Part shown: piece after piece, positions 52,075 to 61,860 of the stretch
How the letters are laid out: every line of letters begins with the position of its first letter
How positions within the stretch are numbered: position 1 is the first letter of the stretch
DNA from: G963662675 sp963662675
GTDB lineage: Bacteria > Bacteroidota > Bacteroidia > Bacteroidales > Prolixibacteraceae
Direction: 5' to 3'
Length of the DNA: 64,000 nt
Assembly: GCA_963662675.2 (NCBI GenBank)
Contig: CAXXHP010000001.1
Location: 310,001-374,000 of the forward strand
The notes under the pieces: generated by a model
The model's input: the letters and a program-made list of their open reading frames with translations, nothing else
Databases searched by the model: none
Told to the model about the DNA's origin: nothing
Made by a program: the position numbers and the translations under genes

Positions 52075-53367
52075 TTAAAACATCTCTGTATCCTGATCTT
52101 CTTCGAAGAACATGGTCACCTGACGGGCAACTTCCTTTCTTACATTTGTGAAAAAGCCAGGTTGAGTATTTCTTTGTTTACTCGGATTCTTACGTATACG
52201 GCTTGTTGATCCATTCTCAGAATCATTTAGTCCGGTAATGAGCAATCCAAGAGCAGTAGCACTTCTTGGATCTTTAAGATCTTTCCATTGGTCATCCAAT
52301 TTCATATGGGGATATCCTTTGCGGACGTCCATTCCTGTTTTGTATTTTATGAGTTGGCTTAAATTTGGCAATAATGCACTTCCCCCGGTCAAAACAATGC
52401 CGGCACCAACTTTTTCTGTATATCCTGCTTTTTCAACCTGAAAATAGAAAGCTTCAATAATTTCTTCCATGCGGGCTTGAATGATATACGCCAAGCTACG
52501 AAATGAAATTTCTTTAGGCTCCCATCCTGAAATGCCCGGAATTGTTACGACTTTGTCTTCAGGTGCAAAATCGCCCATCGCTTCTCCAAATTGAACTTTT
52601 AGTGATTCGGCCTGTCTTCCCAAAATTGAACATCCTTCTTTAATGTCGTGAGTAATAACATTGCCACCAAAAGGGATGAGGGACGAATGGCACAAAACGC
52701 CTTCATGATAGATTGCAATTTTTGTTGTGCCACCACCAATGTCTAATACAATGACTCCAGCTTCTTTTTCATCTTCGGAAATCAATGCTTCTGAAGAGGC
52801 TATCGGGTCAATTATGCTTTTCTTAATCTTTATGTAGGCGCGGTCAAGGCAGAGTTTTATATTGTTTTCGTACAACTCGGGAGCGACTAACAGTTTAAAT
52901 TCAACTTCGATTTTTTCACCGGTAATACCAATCGGATTGGGAATTCCGGCCTCTTGGTCTATGCTGAAAAGTTGAGGAACGGCCTGATATATTTTATAGC
53001 CTTCGGGAACCTCTGTTTTTAAGGCCTGCTGGAAAAGAGAATTGACATCTTCTTCGGACACAATTCGGCTTTCACCAACAAATTTTTCACATTTTAGCGT
53101 GAAGGTCTTTAATTGTTGTCCAACAATGTTGATGTAAACCTCGTCAATATCATTGCCAATAGCATCTTCAGCCTGGCGTATGGCTTCGTGAATTGCCTTT
53201 GAAGCTTCTTCAATATTAAGTACAATCCCACGCTTAACTCCCATTGAGCGAGTTTTTCCCATACCTAAGATTTCAATCTCTCCGTTTTCGTTTTTTCTGC
53301 CTGCTACAGCTAAAACCTTAGTAGTACCAATATCGACAGCTGCGACTATTTTATTGTTTCTGCCCAT
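52075..53367 (-). CDS. ftsA: cell-division protein FtsA
   Basis: A 430-residue actin-like ATPase that tethers FtsZ to the membrane. It has phosphate-1 motif AAVDIGTTKVLAVAG, the 1C domain region, phosphate-2 VLDIGGGTTKIAIY and adenosine motif VLTGGSALLPNL. The C-terminal tail after a basic linker ends in the amphipathic membrane-targeting sequence VARQVTMFFEEDQDTEMF. It lies 5 bp after ftsQ and 20 bp before the first ftsZ gene. Confidence 0.96.
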   Translation of the reverse strand: MGRNNKIVAAVDIGTTKVLAVAGRKNENGEIEILGMGKTRSMGVKRGIVLNIEEASKAIHEAIRQAEDAIGNDIDEVYINIVGQQLKTFTLKCEKFVGESRIVSEEDVNSLFQQALKTEVPEGYKIYQAVPQLFSIDQEAGIPNPIGITGEKIEVEFKLLVAPELYENNIKLCLDRAYIKIKKSIIDPIASSEALISEDEKEAGVIVLDIGGGTTKIAIYHEGVLCHSSLIPFGGNVITHDIKEGCSILGRQAESLKVQFGEAMGDFAPEDKVVTIPGISGWEPKEISFRSLAYIIQARMEEIIEAFYFQVEKAGYTEKVGAGIVLTGGSALLPNLSQLIKYKTGMDVRKGYPHMKLDDQWKDLKDPRSATALGLLITGLNDSENGSTSRIRKNPSKQRNTQPGFFTNVRKEVARQVTMFFEEDQDTEMF

Positions 53368-53372
53368 ATATG

Positions 53373-54122
53373 TTAGTTTTTAGTACAAACAACCTGATTG
53401 TTATATTTTAAGCTAATTTTTTTATAATGTTCCCACCCTAGTTCTGAAAATCCCTGTTCGTAGAGGGCTTTCAAATTTCGGAGCTTCACCTGATAATTGT
53501 CCGGTTCTCCAAACTCAATCAATTGATTACCTATTAAAGGTGCCAATATAATTTCGCCATTTCCGAGTACTTCTATTTGTTTTATCTGGGCACTCCAAAA
53601 TTCATTGTCAATAATGAAATTCACGAAAGGGAGTAATCTTTCCTTTGCAAAATCCTGATCTACTTTCCCGGTGGCGAGCAATACGTGAGCTGCATATTTT
53701 TGGCTCCCTGGAATTTTAACTCCTTGATTATCCATATAGTAATCTTCGGAGCCACTTAATACCCGAAAAATGGGTTCTCGTTGTTCGACTTTAACAATCA
53801 AAGTTCCTTTAAAATCTGTTTCTCCACTGCTGATATGTCTAAACACTTCGGCATTTTTTATGGCTGCAACTTTGCTGAGTTGTTGTTCAATTGTTTCTGT
53901 ATTTATGGAATCTAATTGGGTTTCAAGCAGGTTGGTATTTGCTCGGGTGATGATGGCAGAAATTTCTTCTTCATCAATGAAACGTGGTGAATCTTCAGGT
54001 ATGATAACCGTAATTTCGTCACATTTCACCGTCGACAAGGTACTTGATGAAAATGATAGTGAAACAATGATGACCAGAATCATCAGACTAAACATCAATA
54101 TTTTTAATAGTGACTTAAACAT
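53373..54122 (-). CDS. ftsQ: cell-division protein FtsQ/DivIB
   Basis: A 249-residue bitopic membrane protein of the divisome. A short cytoplasmic N terminus is followed by a TM helix (about 8-28) and a periplasmic POTRA domain (about 35-115, TIEQQLSKVAAIKNAEVFRH) and a beta domain (about 115-235). It is poorly conserved, as usual in Bacteroidota, and is assigned by topology and by position between murC and ftsA. It overlaps murC by 8 bp. Confidence 0.9.
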   Translation of the reverse strand: MFKSLLKILMFSLMILVIIVSLSFSSSTLSTVKCDEITVIIPEDSPRFIDEEEISAIITRANTNLLETQLDSINTETIEQQLSKVAAIKNAEVFRHISSGETDFKGTLIVKVEQREPIFRVLSGSEDYYMDNQGVKIPGSQKYAAHVLLATGKVDQDFAKERLLPFVNFIIDNEFWSAQIKQIEVLGNGEIILAPLIGNQLIEFGEPDNYQVKLRNLKALYEQGFSELGWEHYKKISLKYNNQVVCTKN

Positions 54123-55500
54123 GGTCTTTTTGTTTCAAAATTTTAGAAACTGGGTCTATTAACGTATCAATATCTCCCGCACCCATCATTAAAATCACAC
54201 CGGGTTTTACGGTGTTGGCTGCGTCCAATAAATTTGCCTTTGTAACCAATCTTTTATTGTGGTTTTTTATCTGATTAAAAATCAATTCAGAATTGACACC
54301 CGGAATGGGTTTCTCGCGGGCAGGATAAATATCCAATAAAATAATTTCATCCAGTTTGTTGAGCTCATTGGCAAATTCCCGGGAAAAGTCATTCGTGCGG
54401 CTATATAAATGAGGTTGAAATATACCGGTTATATGTCGATCAGAAAACATGGCTTTTACAGAAGCAATTGTAGCTTTTAGTTCTTCCGGATGATGTGCGT
54501 AATCATCTATAAGTATGTAATTATTGCTGCGGTAGCGAACATCAAACCGACGTTTAACACCTTGATAAGAAAGCAGCGCTTTTTTAAGTTCATCCTCATG
54601 AACGCCTGCAAGTAAGGCCAATGACGCTGCGGCTACTGTGTTTTCTACATTTATTAAGCCGGGGTAGTTTAATCGAAGGTTTTCAATTGTTCCTTTTGGA
54701 TGAACCAGATTGAATTCATAAGCTTCATTCTCCAAGGATATATTGGTTAAATAAAAATCGGCCTTTTCATTTAATGAATAGGAATAATGGGTTATTTCCT
54801 TATTTCGAATTTTGTCAATGGGCAGCCCTTTTTTTACCACCACAGATCCTCCCGGCTTTATTTGTGAGACAAAGTCATTGAATGAGTTGATAATGGATTG
54901 GTGGTCTCCATATATGTCTAGGTGATCCGCATCTGTAGATGTAATCACAGCAAGGTCGGGAAATAATCGAAGGAAAGAACGGTCAAACTCATCTGCTTCA
55001 GCAACCATCCATTCACTATTGGGGGACAATAACAGATTGGTTTTGTAATTTTTTGAGATGCCCCCAAGAAAAGCGGTACAGTCTAATTTCGACGTTTTGA
55101 AAATATGAGCTAGAATTGTCGAGACTGTTGTTTTGCCATGGGTTCCGGCAACTGCGCATGTCTTGGACTGATTACAGATCATCCCCAAAACTTCTGACCT
55201 TTTTTTGATGTTAAATCCATTTTGCTCCAGATATATTCGTTCTCCCATTTCTGAGGGGACTGCCGGAGTGAGCACAACCAATGTTTCGTTCTTTTTTAAT
55301 TGATTGCTTAAGTATTCTGGTTGGTCGTTGTAATGTATTGCAATGCCTTCAGATACGAGCTCTTTAGTAAGTTGAGTTTCGGTTCTGTCATAGCCCGACA
55401 CCTCCATTCCGGCATGCTTAAAGTAGCGTGCCAAGGCGCTCATCCCAATGCCTCCAATCCCGAGGAAATAGACTTGTTTGATGTCGTTCAATACAATCAT
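54115..55500 (-). CDS. murC: UDP-N-acetylmuramate--L-alanine ligase
   Basis: A 461-residue cytoplasmic Mur ligase adding the first amino acid of the peptidoglycan stem peptide. It has the N-terminal Rossmann GIGGIGMSALARYF, the ATP-binding P-loop AGTHGKTTV, the DEFDRSFL acidic segment and the C-terminal DDYAHHPEELKATI motif typical of MurC. It overlaps murG by 4 bp and ftsQ by 8 bp, indicating coupled translation. Confidence 0.97.
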   Translation of the reverse strand: MIVLNDIKQVYFLGIGGIGMSALARYFKHAGMEVSGYDRTETQLTKELVSEGIAIHYNDQPEYLSNQLKKNETLVVLTPAVPSEMGERIYLEQNGFNIKKRSEVLGMICNQSKTCAVAGTHGKTTVSTILAHIFKTSKLDCTAFLGGISKNYKTNLLLSPNSEWMVAEADEFDRSFLRLFPDLAVITSTDADHLDIYGDHQSIINSFNDFVSQIKPGGSVVVKKGLPIDKIRNKEITHYSYSLNEKADFYLTNISLENEAYEFNLVHPKGTIENLRLNYPGLINVENTVAAASLALLAGVHEDELKKALLSYQGVKRRFDVRYRSNNYILIDDYAHHPEELKATIASVKAMFSDRHITGIFQPHLYSRTNDFSREFANELNKLDEIILLDIYPAREKPIPGVNSELIFNQIKNHNKRLVTKANLLDAANTVKPGVILMMGAGDIDTLIDPVSKILKQKDHV

Positions 55501-56600
55501 TTATTTTTTATTTCTTTTAAAATCACACTTACAATATCTGCTGTTGCATTTGGTTTTGCCAGCTTTTTACAGTTGGTCGCTAGCTTTAATAGTTGGCTTT
55601 CATTTTTAATCAAATCAAAAGTTTTGGAGAACAAGTGCTCCTTGGCGTCCTTGTCTTTTACCAACAGGGCTGCATCATTCTCAACCAAGGCCATCGCATT
55701 TTTTGTTTGATGGTCTTCAGCAACATTTGGCGATGGTACTAAAACAGATGGTTTCCCCAAGAGGCAAAGTTCTGAAATGGTTCCAGCTCCGGCACGTGAG
55801 ATCACCAGATCGGCTGTTTTGTAAGCCATATCCATATTTGAAAGAAATTCCATGGGTTTCAGGTTTTTCGGATGATTGTCCTTCAGCCTTTCCATCATTT
55901 CCTTGAAATATATTTTTCCGGTTTGCCAGATAACCTGAACGCCACTATTTGCGATTAGTTCCAGATTAGCCATTACACTTTCATTTAAGGTGCGGGCACC
56001 TAAACTGCCTCCAACAATCAATACCACAGGCTTGTTTTGTTCGAGTCCAAATTCCTTTAATGCTTCACTCTTGTCAACTGGTAACAGTAGGTTTTGGCGT
56101 ACAGGATTTCCGGTCAAAACAATTTTGTTTTTTGGGAAATATCGTTCCATGTTGGGGTAGGCTACACATATTTTACGAACCTTAGAGGATAGCAATTTAT
56201 TGGTGACCCCAGCATACGAATTTTGCTCCTGTAATATGGCGGGGACTCCCTTTCGTGCGGCTGCCTTTAAAACAGGGCCACTAGCAAATCCGCCAACGCC
56301 AATTGCTACATCCGGATTAAAATCATTGATCACACGTCGTGCTTTTTGCATGCTCTTGAAAAGCATCCACATAAAGCGAAACATTTTTAGTGACGCTTTG
56401 CGTGGCAAACCCATTACAGGAAGTCCAATTATTGGATAGCCTGCTGCAGGGACACGTTCCATTTCCATTTTACCTAAAGCCCCAACAAAGAGGATGTCGA
56501 CATCTGGTAACTGAGCTTTTAGCTCGTTTGCAATGGAAAGGGCAGGGAAGATATGTCCTCCGGTTCCACCTCCGCTGATTATGACTTTCAATTTTCCCAT
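55497..56600 (-). CDS. murG: UDP-GlcNAc:lipid I N-acetylglucosaminyltransferase
   Basis: A 367-residue GT28 glycosyltransferase making lipid II at the inner face of the membrane. The N-terminal GGGTGGHIFPALSIANEL and C-terminal GGSLGARTLN and RAGAGTISEL motifs bind acceptor and UDP-GlcNAc. The start at 56600 (MGKLKVIISGG) is preferred; the open frame reaches 56621, which would overlap ftsW. It sits 1 bp after the ftsW stop. Confidence 0.97.
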   Translation of the reverse strand: MGKLKVIISGGGTGGHIFPALSIANELKAQLPDVDILFVGALGKMEMERVPAAGYPIIGLPVMGLPRKASLKMFRFMWMLFKSMQKARRVINDFNPDVAIGVGGFASGPVLKAAARKGVPAILQEQNSYAGVTNKLLSSKVRKICVAYPNMERYFPKNKIVLTGNPVRQNLLLPVDKSEALKEFGLEQNKPVVLIVGGSLGARTLNESVMANLELIANSGVQVIWQTGKIYFKEMMERLKDNHPKNLKPMEFLSNMDMAYKTADLVISRAGAGTISELCLLGKPSVLVPSPNVAEDHQTKNAMALVENDAALLVKDKDAKEHLFSKTFDLIKNESQLLKLATNCKKLAKPNATADIVSVILKEIKNK

Positions 56601-56601
56601 A

Positions 56602-57801
56602 TTATAATTCGTGGTCTTCATCCGGCAAATTGACCATGACCGGTTGTTCTGTCACTTCTTTGTTTTTATTGTTGTGATAACTCACAGATAAAATTGCTCC
56701 AAACGAGATCGCTGTAAATATCATGGATGTACCTCCCATGCTAATCCACGGCAAAGGTTGCCCTGTTACTGGAGCTACGCCCACAGAAACAGACATGTTA
56801 ATGAATGCCTGAAAAACAGAGAGCAGCACAAGTCCGGCAGTTAGAAATGCAGGAAAGGTACGGGTTGAACGTCTGACGATTACTACTCCCCTGTATAAAA
56901 ATACGAGGTATAAAAAGGTTACTGTGATACCGCCTGCCCAGCCATATTCTTCTATAATAATTGAATAAATAAAATCGTTATAAGCAGCTTCCATATAATT
57001 GCTGACTTCGCTACCACCGGGGCCTTTCCCCATAACACCACCCTCGTAAATAGCCAGTTTGGCATAGTCTGCCTGTGTTGTTCCTTCTTTGGCATCGTCG
57101 TCCCCAAAGGCAAAATCATCAATTCGTTCTTTAAAAGTATGCACCCTTCCTGCCCACGACGGAAGATAGTCGGCTGTAAAGTAGATTGTGGATAGCATTA
57201 GTAGTCCACCAAGAACCGTTAATGCCAAGTATTTCATGGGTATTCTGCCAATGAGCATTAGTACCATTACACTTAAAAAAATGAGGGCGGAAGTAGAAAT
57301 ATCACCATAAAAGATGATGCCACAAACGGCTATGCTTACGCCCATGATCCAGTAAAACGCTTTTCGTAGACCTTCTTTTGTTTTTTGTCTTTTGGCCAGA
57401 ATTTTAGCGACAAACATGATCAGAGATATTTTTGCCAACTCGGCAGGCTGAAAACTTATAAATCCAAGATCGAGGGAACGTGGTGTTGCCTTGGATGGTG
57501 TTAGTTTATATTGCGCAATAGCTGCCAGTAATGCAAAAACAGTTACCATTAATAGGAGAGGGGCTATCCACGAGTAGAATTTCACAGGGATGATGTTCAC
57601 CAGAAAAATCATGATCCCGAAGCCCATAAGTATAAACGCAAATTGCCTGATGAGGTAGTGAGCTGTTTGCCCTCCTGCCTCACGATAAGCAAGCCGACCA
57701 GTTGCGCTATACACAATTAGCATGGATATGAGTGATAAAAATATCAGCACTACCCATAAAATACGGTCTCCTTTAAATAGTTTTAGCAACGAAAAATTCA
57801 T
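56602..57801 (-). CDS. ftsW: lipid II polymerase FtsW (SEDS family)
   Basis: A 399-residue multi-helix inner-membrane glycosyltransferase polymerising septal peptidoglycan with its partner PBP. About ten TM helices are visible, with a large periplasmic loop (about 205-270, containing EGGVMGKGPGGSEVSNYMEAA) and the late motif PVTGQPLPWISMGGTSM. It lies between murD (1-bp gap) and murG (1-bp gap). The name FtsW rather than RodA comes from the dcw position. Confidence 0.95.
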   Translation of the reverse strand: MNFSLLKLFKGDRILWVVLIFLSLISMLIVYSATGRLAYREAGGQTAHYLIRQFAFILMGFGIMIFLVNIIPVKFYSWIAPLLLMVTVFALLAAIAQYKLTPSKATPRSLDLGFISFQPAELAKISLIMFVAKILAKRQKTKEGLRKAFYWIMGVSIAVCGIIFYGDISTSALIFLSVMVLMLIGRIPMKYLALTVLGGLLMLSTIYFTADYLPSWAGRVHTFKERIDDFAFGDDDAKEGTTQADYAKLAIYEGGVMGKGPGGSEVSNYMEAAYNDFIYSIIIEEYGWAGGITVTFLYLVFLYRGVVIVRRSTRTFPAFLTAGLVLLSVFQAFINMSVSVGVAPVTGQPLPWISMGGTSMIFTAISFGAILSVSYHNNKNKEVTEQPVMVNLPDEDHEL

Positions 57802-57802
57802 G

Positions 57803-59140
57803 TTATAACTCTCTTACAGCCATTTTAAATTTGCGTCCTCGATCTTCGTAATTCTCAAATAAGTCAAAACTGGCACAAGCTGGTGATAACAAGACTGTTT
57901 CTCCATCTTTTGCCAGATAATATGCCGAACGGACAGCGTCTTTCATGTCTTTTGTTTCAATAATCTCGGGTCCCAACCCGGTAAATGCCTCAACAATTTT
58001 ATGATTGTCAGTGCCCAAGCAAACTATTGCCTTTACTTTTTGCTTTACCAATTGTTTCAGGTCGTTGTAGTTGTTTCCTTTGTCTACTCCGCCAACGATC
58101 CATACAACGGGCTTATTCAGGCTTTCTAGTGCATACCAAGTAGAATTTACATTCGTAGCTTTTGAGTCGTTGATAAACTCAATGCCATGAACTTTCAGGA
58201 AACGTTCGAGACGATGTTCAACGCCTTTGAAATCTGAAAGGCTTTCCCTGATTTTTTCGTTTCTAATATTTAACACCATTCCAGTAAGGCCTGCAGCCAT
58301 AGAATTGTAGGTGTTGTGTCTTCCTTGTAGGGCAATATCGTATATCGACATATTGAATGTATTTTGTTTCCAATTAATGACTAGTTGATTGTCTTTTATT
58401 TTTGCACCGTTTTCGGGTGAGTTGTCCCAGCTAAATGGTAAGCAGTTGGCTGGTATGTTTCGTTTTTTTAATTCTTTCTGAATGATCGGATCGTCTGCGC
58501 CATAGATGAAAAAATCATCGTCTGTTTGGTTTTGAATGATGCGGAATTTTGAATCGACATAATTCTGCATGTTGTAGTCGTACCTATCCAGATGATCCGG
58601 TGTAATGTTTAGCAGAAGGGCAATGTCTGCTTTGAATTCGTACATCCCATCGAGTTGAAAACTGCTGAGCTCAATCACGTAGTAATCGTAATCCTTTTCG
58701 GCCACCTGCCATGCAAAACTATGCCCGACATTACCAGCCAGACCAACATTTAGACCTGCCGATTTTAAAAGGTGGTAGGTCAACATGGTTGTTGTTGTTT
58801 TGCCGTTGCTTCCGGTTATGCAAATTGTTTTTGCCCGATTGTACCTTCCGGCAAATTCAATTTCTGAGATAACCGGAATGCCATTTTCTTTCAAATTTTT
58901 GATTAAGGCAATTTTATCAGGAATACCCGGGCTTTTTATTGCCAGGTCAGCCTTTAGTATTTTCTCCTCAGGGTGCTTTCCTTCTTCAAACGAAATTTCA
59001 TATTTGGTTAGAACGTTTTTGTAATTTTCTTTTATGATGCCGCTATCAGTCACAAATACTTCAAAGCCTTGTTTTTTTGCGAGGATGGCTGATCCAACCC
59101 CACTTTCACCTGCTCCTAATATGACTGCCTTTTTTTTCAC
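57803..59140 (-). CDS. murD: UDP-N-acetylmuramoyl-L-alanine--D-glutamate ligase
   Basis: A 445-residue Mur ligase adding D-glutamate. It has the N-terminal GAGESGVGSAILAKKQG, P-loop CITGSNGKTTTTML, the LNITPDHLDRYD segment, and the C-terminal NDSKATNVNSTWYAL and SPACASFDLFENYEDRG motifs. It lies 3 bp after mraY and 1 bp before ftsW. Confidence 0.97.
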   Translation of the reverse strand: MKKKAVILGAGESGVGSAILAKKQGFEVFVTDSGIIKENYKNVLTKYEISFEEGKHPEEKILKADLAIKSPGIPDKIALIKNLKENGIPVISEIEFAGRYNRAKTICITGSNGKTTTTMLTYHLLKSAGLNVGLAGNVGHSFAWQVAEKDYDYYVIELSSFQLDGMYEFKADIALLLNITPDHLDRYDYNMQNYVDSKFRIIQNQTDDDFFIYGADDPIIQKELKKRNIPANCLPFSWDNSPENGAKIKDNQLVINWKQNTFNMSIYDIALQGRHNTYNSMAAGLTGMVLNIRNEKIRESLSDFKGVEHRLERFLKVHGIEFINDSKATNVNSTWYALESLNKPVVWIVGGVDKGNNYNDLKQLVKQKVKAIVCLGTDNHKIVEAFTGLGPEIIETKDMKDAVRSAYYLAKDGETVLLSPACASFDLFENYEDRGRKFKMAVREL

Positions 59141-59143
59141 CCG

Positions 59144-60394
59144 TTAGCGCATTTTTAATGTTGCAATTGTGAATACTGCCAGAATGATTCCTACAATCCA
59201 AAAGCGTGTTACAATTTTAGGTTCAGGAATGCCTCTTTTTTGATAATGATGATGGATGGGGCTCATTAAAAACACTCTTCGTCCTTCCCCGTATTTTTTC
59301 TTAGTGTATTTGAAATAGCTCACTTGAATCATCACTGAAATATTTTCAACAACAAAAATTCCACACAAAATTGGGATCAGTATCTCTTTGCGAATGATGA
59401 CTGCGAAAACCGCCAAAATTCCCCCAAGAGCAAGGCTTCCGGTGTCGCCCATAAATACTTGGGCAGGGTAAGAGTTCCACCATAAAAAGCCTACTGTAGC
59501 TCCAATAAAAGCACCTATGAAAACACTTAATTCACCAATGTGCGGTATGTACATGATGTTGAGGTAGTCTGCATAGATAATGTTGCCACTAACATAGGCC
59601 AGAATCCCAAGCGTAGCACCGCTTATTGCAGATGTGCCGGTTGCCAGTCCATCAATGCCGTCTGTTAGGTTGGCAGCGTTGGAAACAGCCGTAATTATGA
59701 AAATGATAGCAAGCGCATAAATAAACCATCTTAGGTAATCGGCACTTTTCCCAGCAAATGAAATGATCCATGCGTAATCAAATTCATGGTTTTTAATAAA
59801 GGGCAAGGTTGTTTTTGTTGATTTCACCTCTTCGGTTACATAGCTAACTTCTTGTTGGCCTGTTTCTTGGTCAACAACGATTTCTTTTACAAAATCGCCT
59901 TTCGCATTTTGAACTTTTTCGCGAACAACTACATCTTCTGATATGTATAGAGTGGAGGCCACAATAATCCCCAGACTAACCTGACCTAAAATCTTAAACT
60001 TCCCGGCAAGTCCTTCCTTGTCTTTAAGAAAGACCTTGATGTAGTCATCAATGAAGCCAATTATTCCCAGCCAGACTGTTGTGATTAGCATGAGGATGAT
60101 GTAAATATTGTCCAGCTCAGCAAACAGAAGGGTAGGTACAATAATAGAAAAAAGGATGATAATCCCGCCCATCGTTGGTGTTCCTTTCTTTTGTATCTGT
60201 CCTTCTAGTCCTAGATCGCGAATTTGCTCTCCAATTTGCTTTCTTTGCAGTAAGCGGATCAGTTTTCGGCCAAACCCCATCGTGATAAATAAGGAGGTAA
60301 TGATAGCCGCAGCTGAACGGAACGAAATATACTGCAACATCCCCAATCCCGGGATGTCAAAATCTTTTAACCACTCATATAATAAACTAAACAT
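59144..60394 (-). CDS. mraY: phospho-N-acetylmuramoyl-pentapeptide transferase
   Basis: A 416-residue polytopic enzyme that transfers the MurNAc-pentapeptide to undecaprenyl phosphate (lipid I). It has TPTMGGIIILFS, the DDYIKV acidic motif, NLTDGIDGLATG, MGDTGSLALGG and SPIHHHYQKRG. Compared with the E. coli enzyme (about 360 residues) it has an insertion of about 55 residues (about 155-210, VVREKVQNAKGDFVKEI onwards) between helices, a feature of Bacteroidota MraY. Confidence 0.96.
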   Translation of the reverse strand: MFSLLYEWLKDFDIPGLGMLQYISFRSAAAIITSLFITMGFGRKLIRLLQRKQIGEQIRDLGLEGQIQKKGTPTMGGIIILFSIIVPTLLFAELDNIYIILMLITTVWLGIIGFIDDYIKVFLKDKEGLAGKFKILGQVSLGIIVASTLYISEDVVVREKVQNAKGDFVKEIVVDQETGQQEVSYVTEEVKSTKTTLPFIKNHEFDYAWIISFAGKSADYLRWFIYALAIIFIITAVSNAANLTDGIDGLATGTSAISGATLGILAYVSGNIIYADYLNIMYIPHIGELSVFIGAFIGATVGFLWWNSYPAQVFMGDTGSLALGGILAVFAVIIRKEILIPILCGIFVVENISVMIQVSYFKYTKKKYGEGRRVFLMSPIHHHYQKRGIPEPKIVTRFWIVGIILAVFTIATLKMR

Positions 60395-60405
60395 CCTGTG
60401 TAATT

Positions 60406-61860
60406 TTAGTCTACATTAAATAATTCACCTATAATTTCTTTATCGTCAAAGTGATGTTTCACTCCCTTGATCTCTTGATAGTCTTCATGCCCCTTGCCAG
60501 CAACTAGAATAATATCGCCTGGTTTGGCAAGCATGCAGGCAGTCCTGATAGCTTCTTTTCGGTTTACAATTGAAAGCACCTTTTTTCTTTGGTGTGCCTC
60601 AATGCCAGCCTCCATGTCGGCAATGATTTGCTCCGGAATTTCAGAGCGAGGATTGTCTGATGTGAGGATAACTTTATTGCTTTGCAATACTGCCTCTTTT
60701 GCCATAATTGGGCGCTTTGTTTTATCTCGATCGCCACCGGCGCCAACAATAGTGATAACCTGTTCATTTCCTGTTCTGATTTCGGAGATGCCGTCCAATA
60801 CATTCTTTAAAGCGTCTGGTGTATGCGCGTAATCTACAATGGCATATTTCCCATCCGGAGAGCGTAAAATCTCGAAGCGTCCGGCGACTGGTCGTAATTC
60901 GCTGATTGCCGGGAGGATTGTTTCTGAATCTTCACCTAGTAGTATGGCACAAGCGTAAACAGCCATTAAGTTGTAGGCATTGAAAATCCCCGAGAATTGC
61001 GTCCAAACATCCAGCCCATCAATACTTAATAGCATTCCGTCCAGATGTTTTTCCATTACTTTACATCTGAAATCGGCCAGTGATTTTAATGCGTATGATT
61101 TTTTTGCTGCTTGCGTATTTTGCAGCATAATCTTTCCGTTTTTTTCGTCAGCATTCGTTAAGGCAAAAGCATTCGCTGGTAGTTGGTCAAAGAATTTCTT
61201 CTTGGCTTTTAAATATTCAGCAAACGTCTTGTGGTAGTCGAGGTGATCATGGGTGAGGTTTGTAAAGATTCCTCCATTAAACTGAATACCTGCAATTCGA
61301 TCTTGGTCGATGGCATGAGAACTTACCTCCATGAAACAATATTCACAACCTGCATCTCGCATTTTTGACATCAATTCCTGAATTTGCAATGCATCTGGTG
61401 TCGTGTGAGTTGCGGGGAATTCAGTTTCGCCCACATAATACTTAATTGTAGAAATTAAACCTGCCTTATAGCCTAGTTTTCCAAACAGATTATATAGAAG
61501 TGTGGCAATAGTTGTTTTCCCATTTGTTCCTGTTACTCCTACTGTTTTGATTTTAGATGAAGGATTGCCATAATAATTGGAGGCCAATAATCCAATAGTT
61601 TGAGCCGTATTTTCAATTCTTATATGCGTAGCTGAACCTGTGTCAATATTAGATATTTCAGAAATAATGACTGTTGCTCCGTTTTCTAATGCTTTATGTA
61701 TGTAATCGTGCCCATCAACATGGGTTCCCCTCACGGCAATGAACGTATCGCCCGGCTTAATTTTACGCGAATCAAAATGGAGTTGTCCAATCGAAGCGGT
61801 GAGTTCTCCGGAAAGCAGCTCATGCTCTATGCCCCTCAATATGTCTTTTAATTTCATCAT
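60406..61860 (-). CDS. murE: UDP-MurNAc-L-Ala-D-Glu:meso-diaminopimelate ligase
   Basis: A 484-residue Mur ligase adding the third stem-peptide residue. It has P-loop VTGTNGKTTIATL, the THDHLDYHKTF segment and YAHTPDALKNVL. The DNPR motif (TSDNPRSEIPEQ) indicates meso-diaminopimelate rather than lysine as substrate, implying mDAP-type peptidoglycan. The start codon shares its A with the ftsI stop (TAATG). A second in-frame ATG is at 61857. Confidence 0.96.
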   Translation of the reverse strand: MMKLKDILRGIEHELLSGELTASIGQLHFDSRKIKPGDTFIAVRGTHVDGHDYIHKALENGATVIISEISNIDTGSATHIRIENTAQTIGLLASNYYGNPSSKIKTVGVTGTNGKTTIATLLYNLFGKLGYKAGLISTIKYYVGETEFPATHTTPDALQIQELMSKMRDAGCEYCFMEVSSHAIDQDRIAGIQFNGGIFTNLTHDHLDYHKTFAEYLKAKKKFFDQLPANAFALTNADEKNGKIMLQNTQAAKKSYALKSLADFRCKVMEKHLDGMLLSIDGLDVWTQFSGIFNAYNLMAVYACAILLGEDSETILPAISELRPVAGRFEILRSPDGKYAIVDYAHTPDALKNVLDGISEIRTGNEQVITIVGAGGDRDKTKRPIMAKEAVLQSNKVILTSDNPRSEIPEQIIADMEAGIEAHQRKKVLSIVNRKEAIRTACMLAKPGDIILVAGKGHEDYQEIKGVKHHFDDKEIIGELFNVD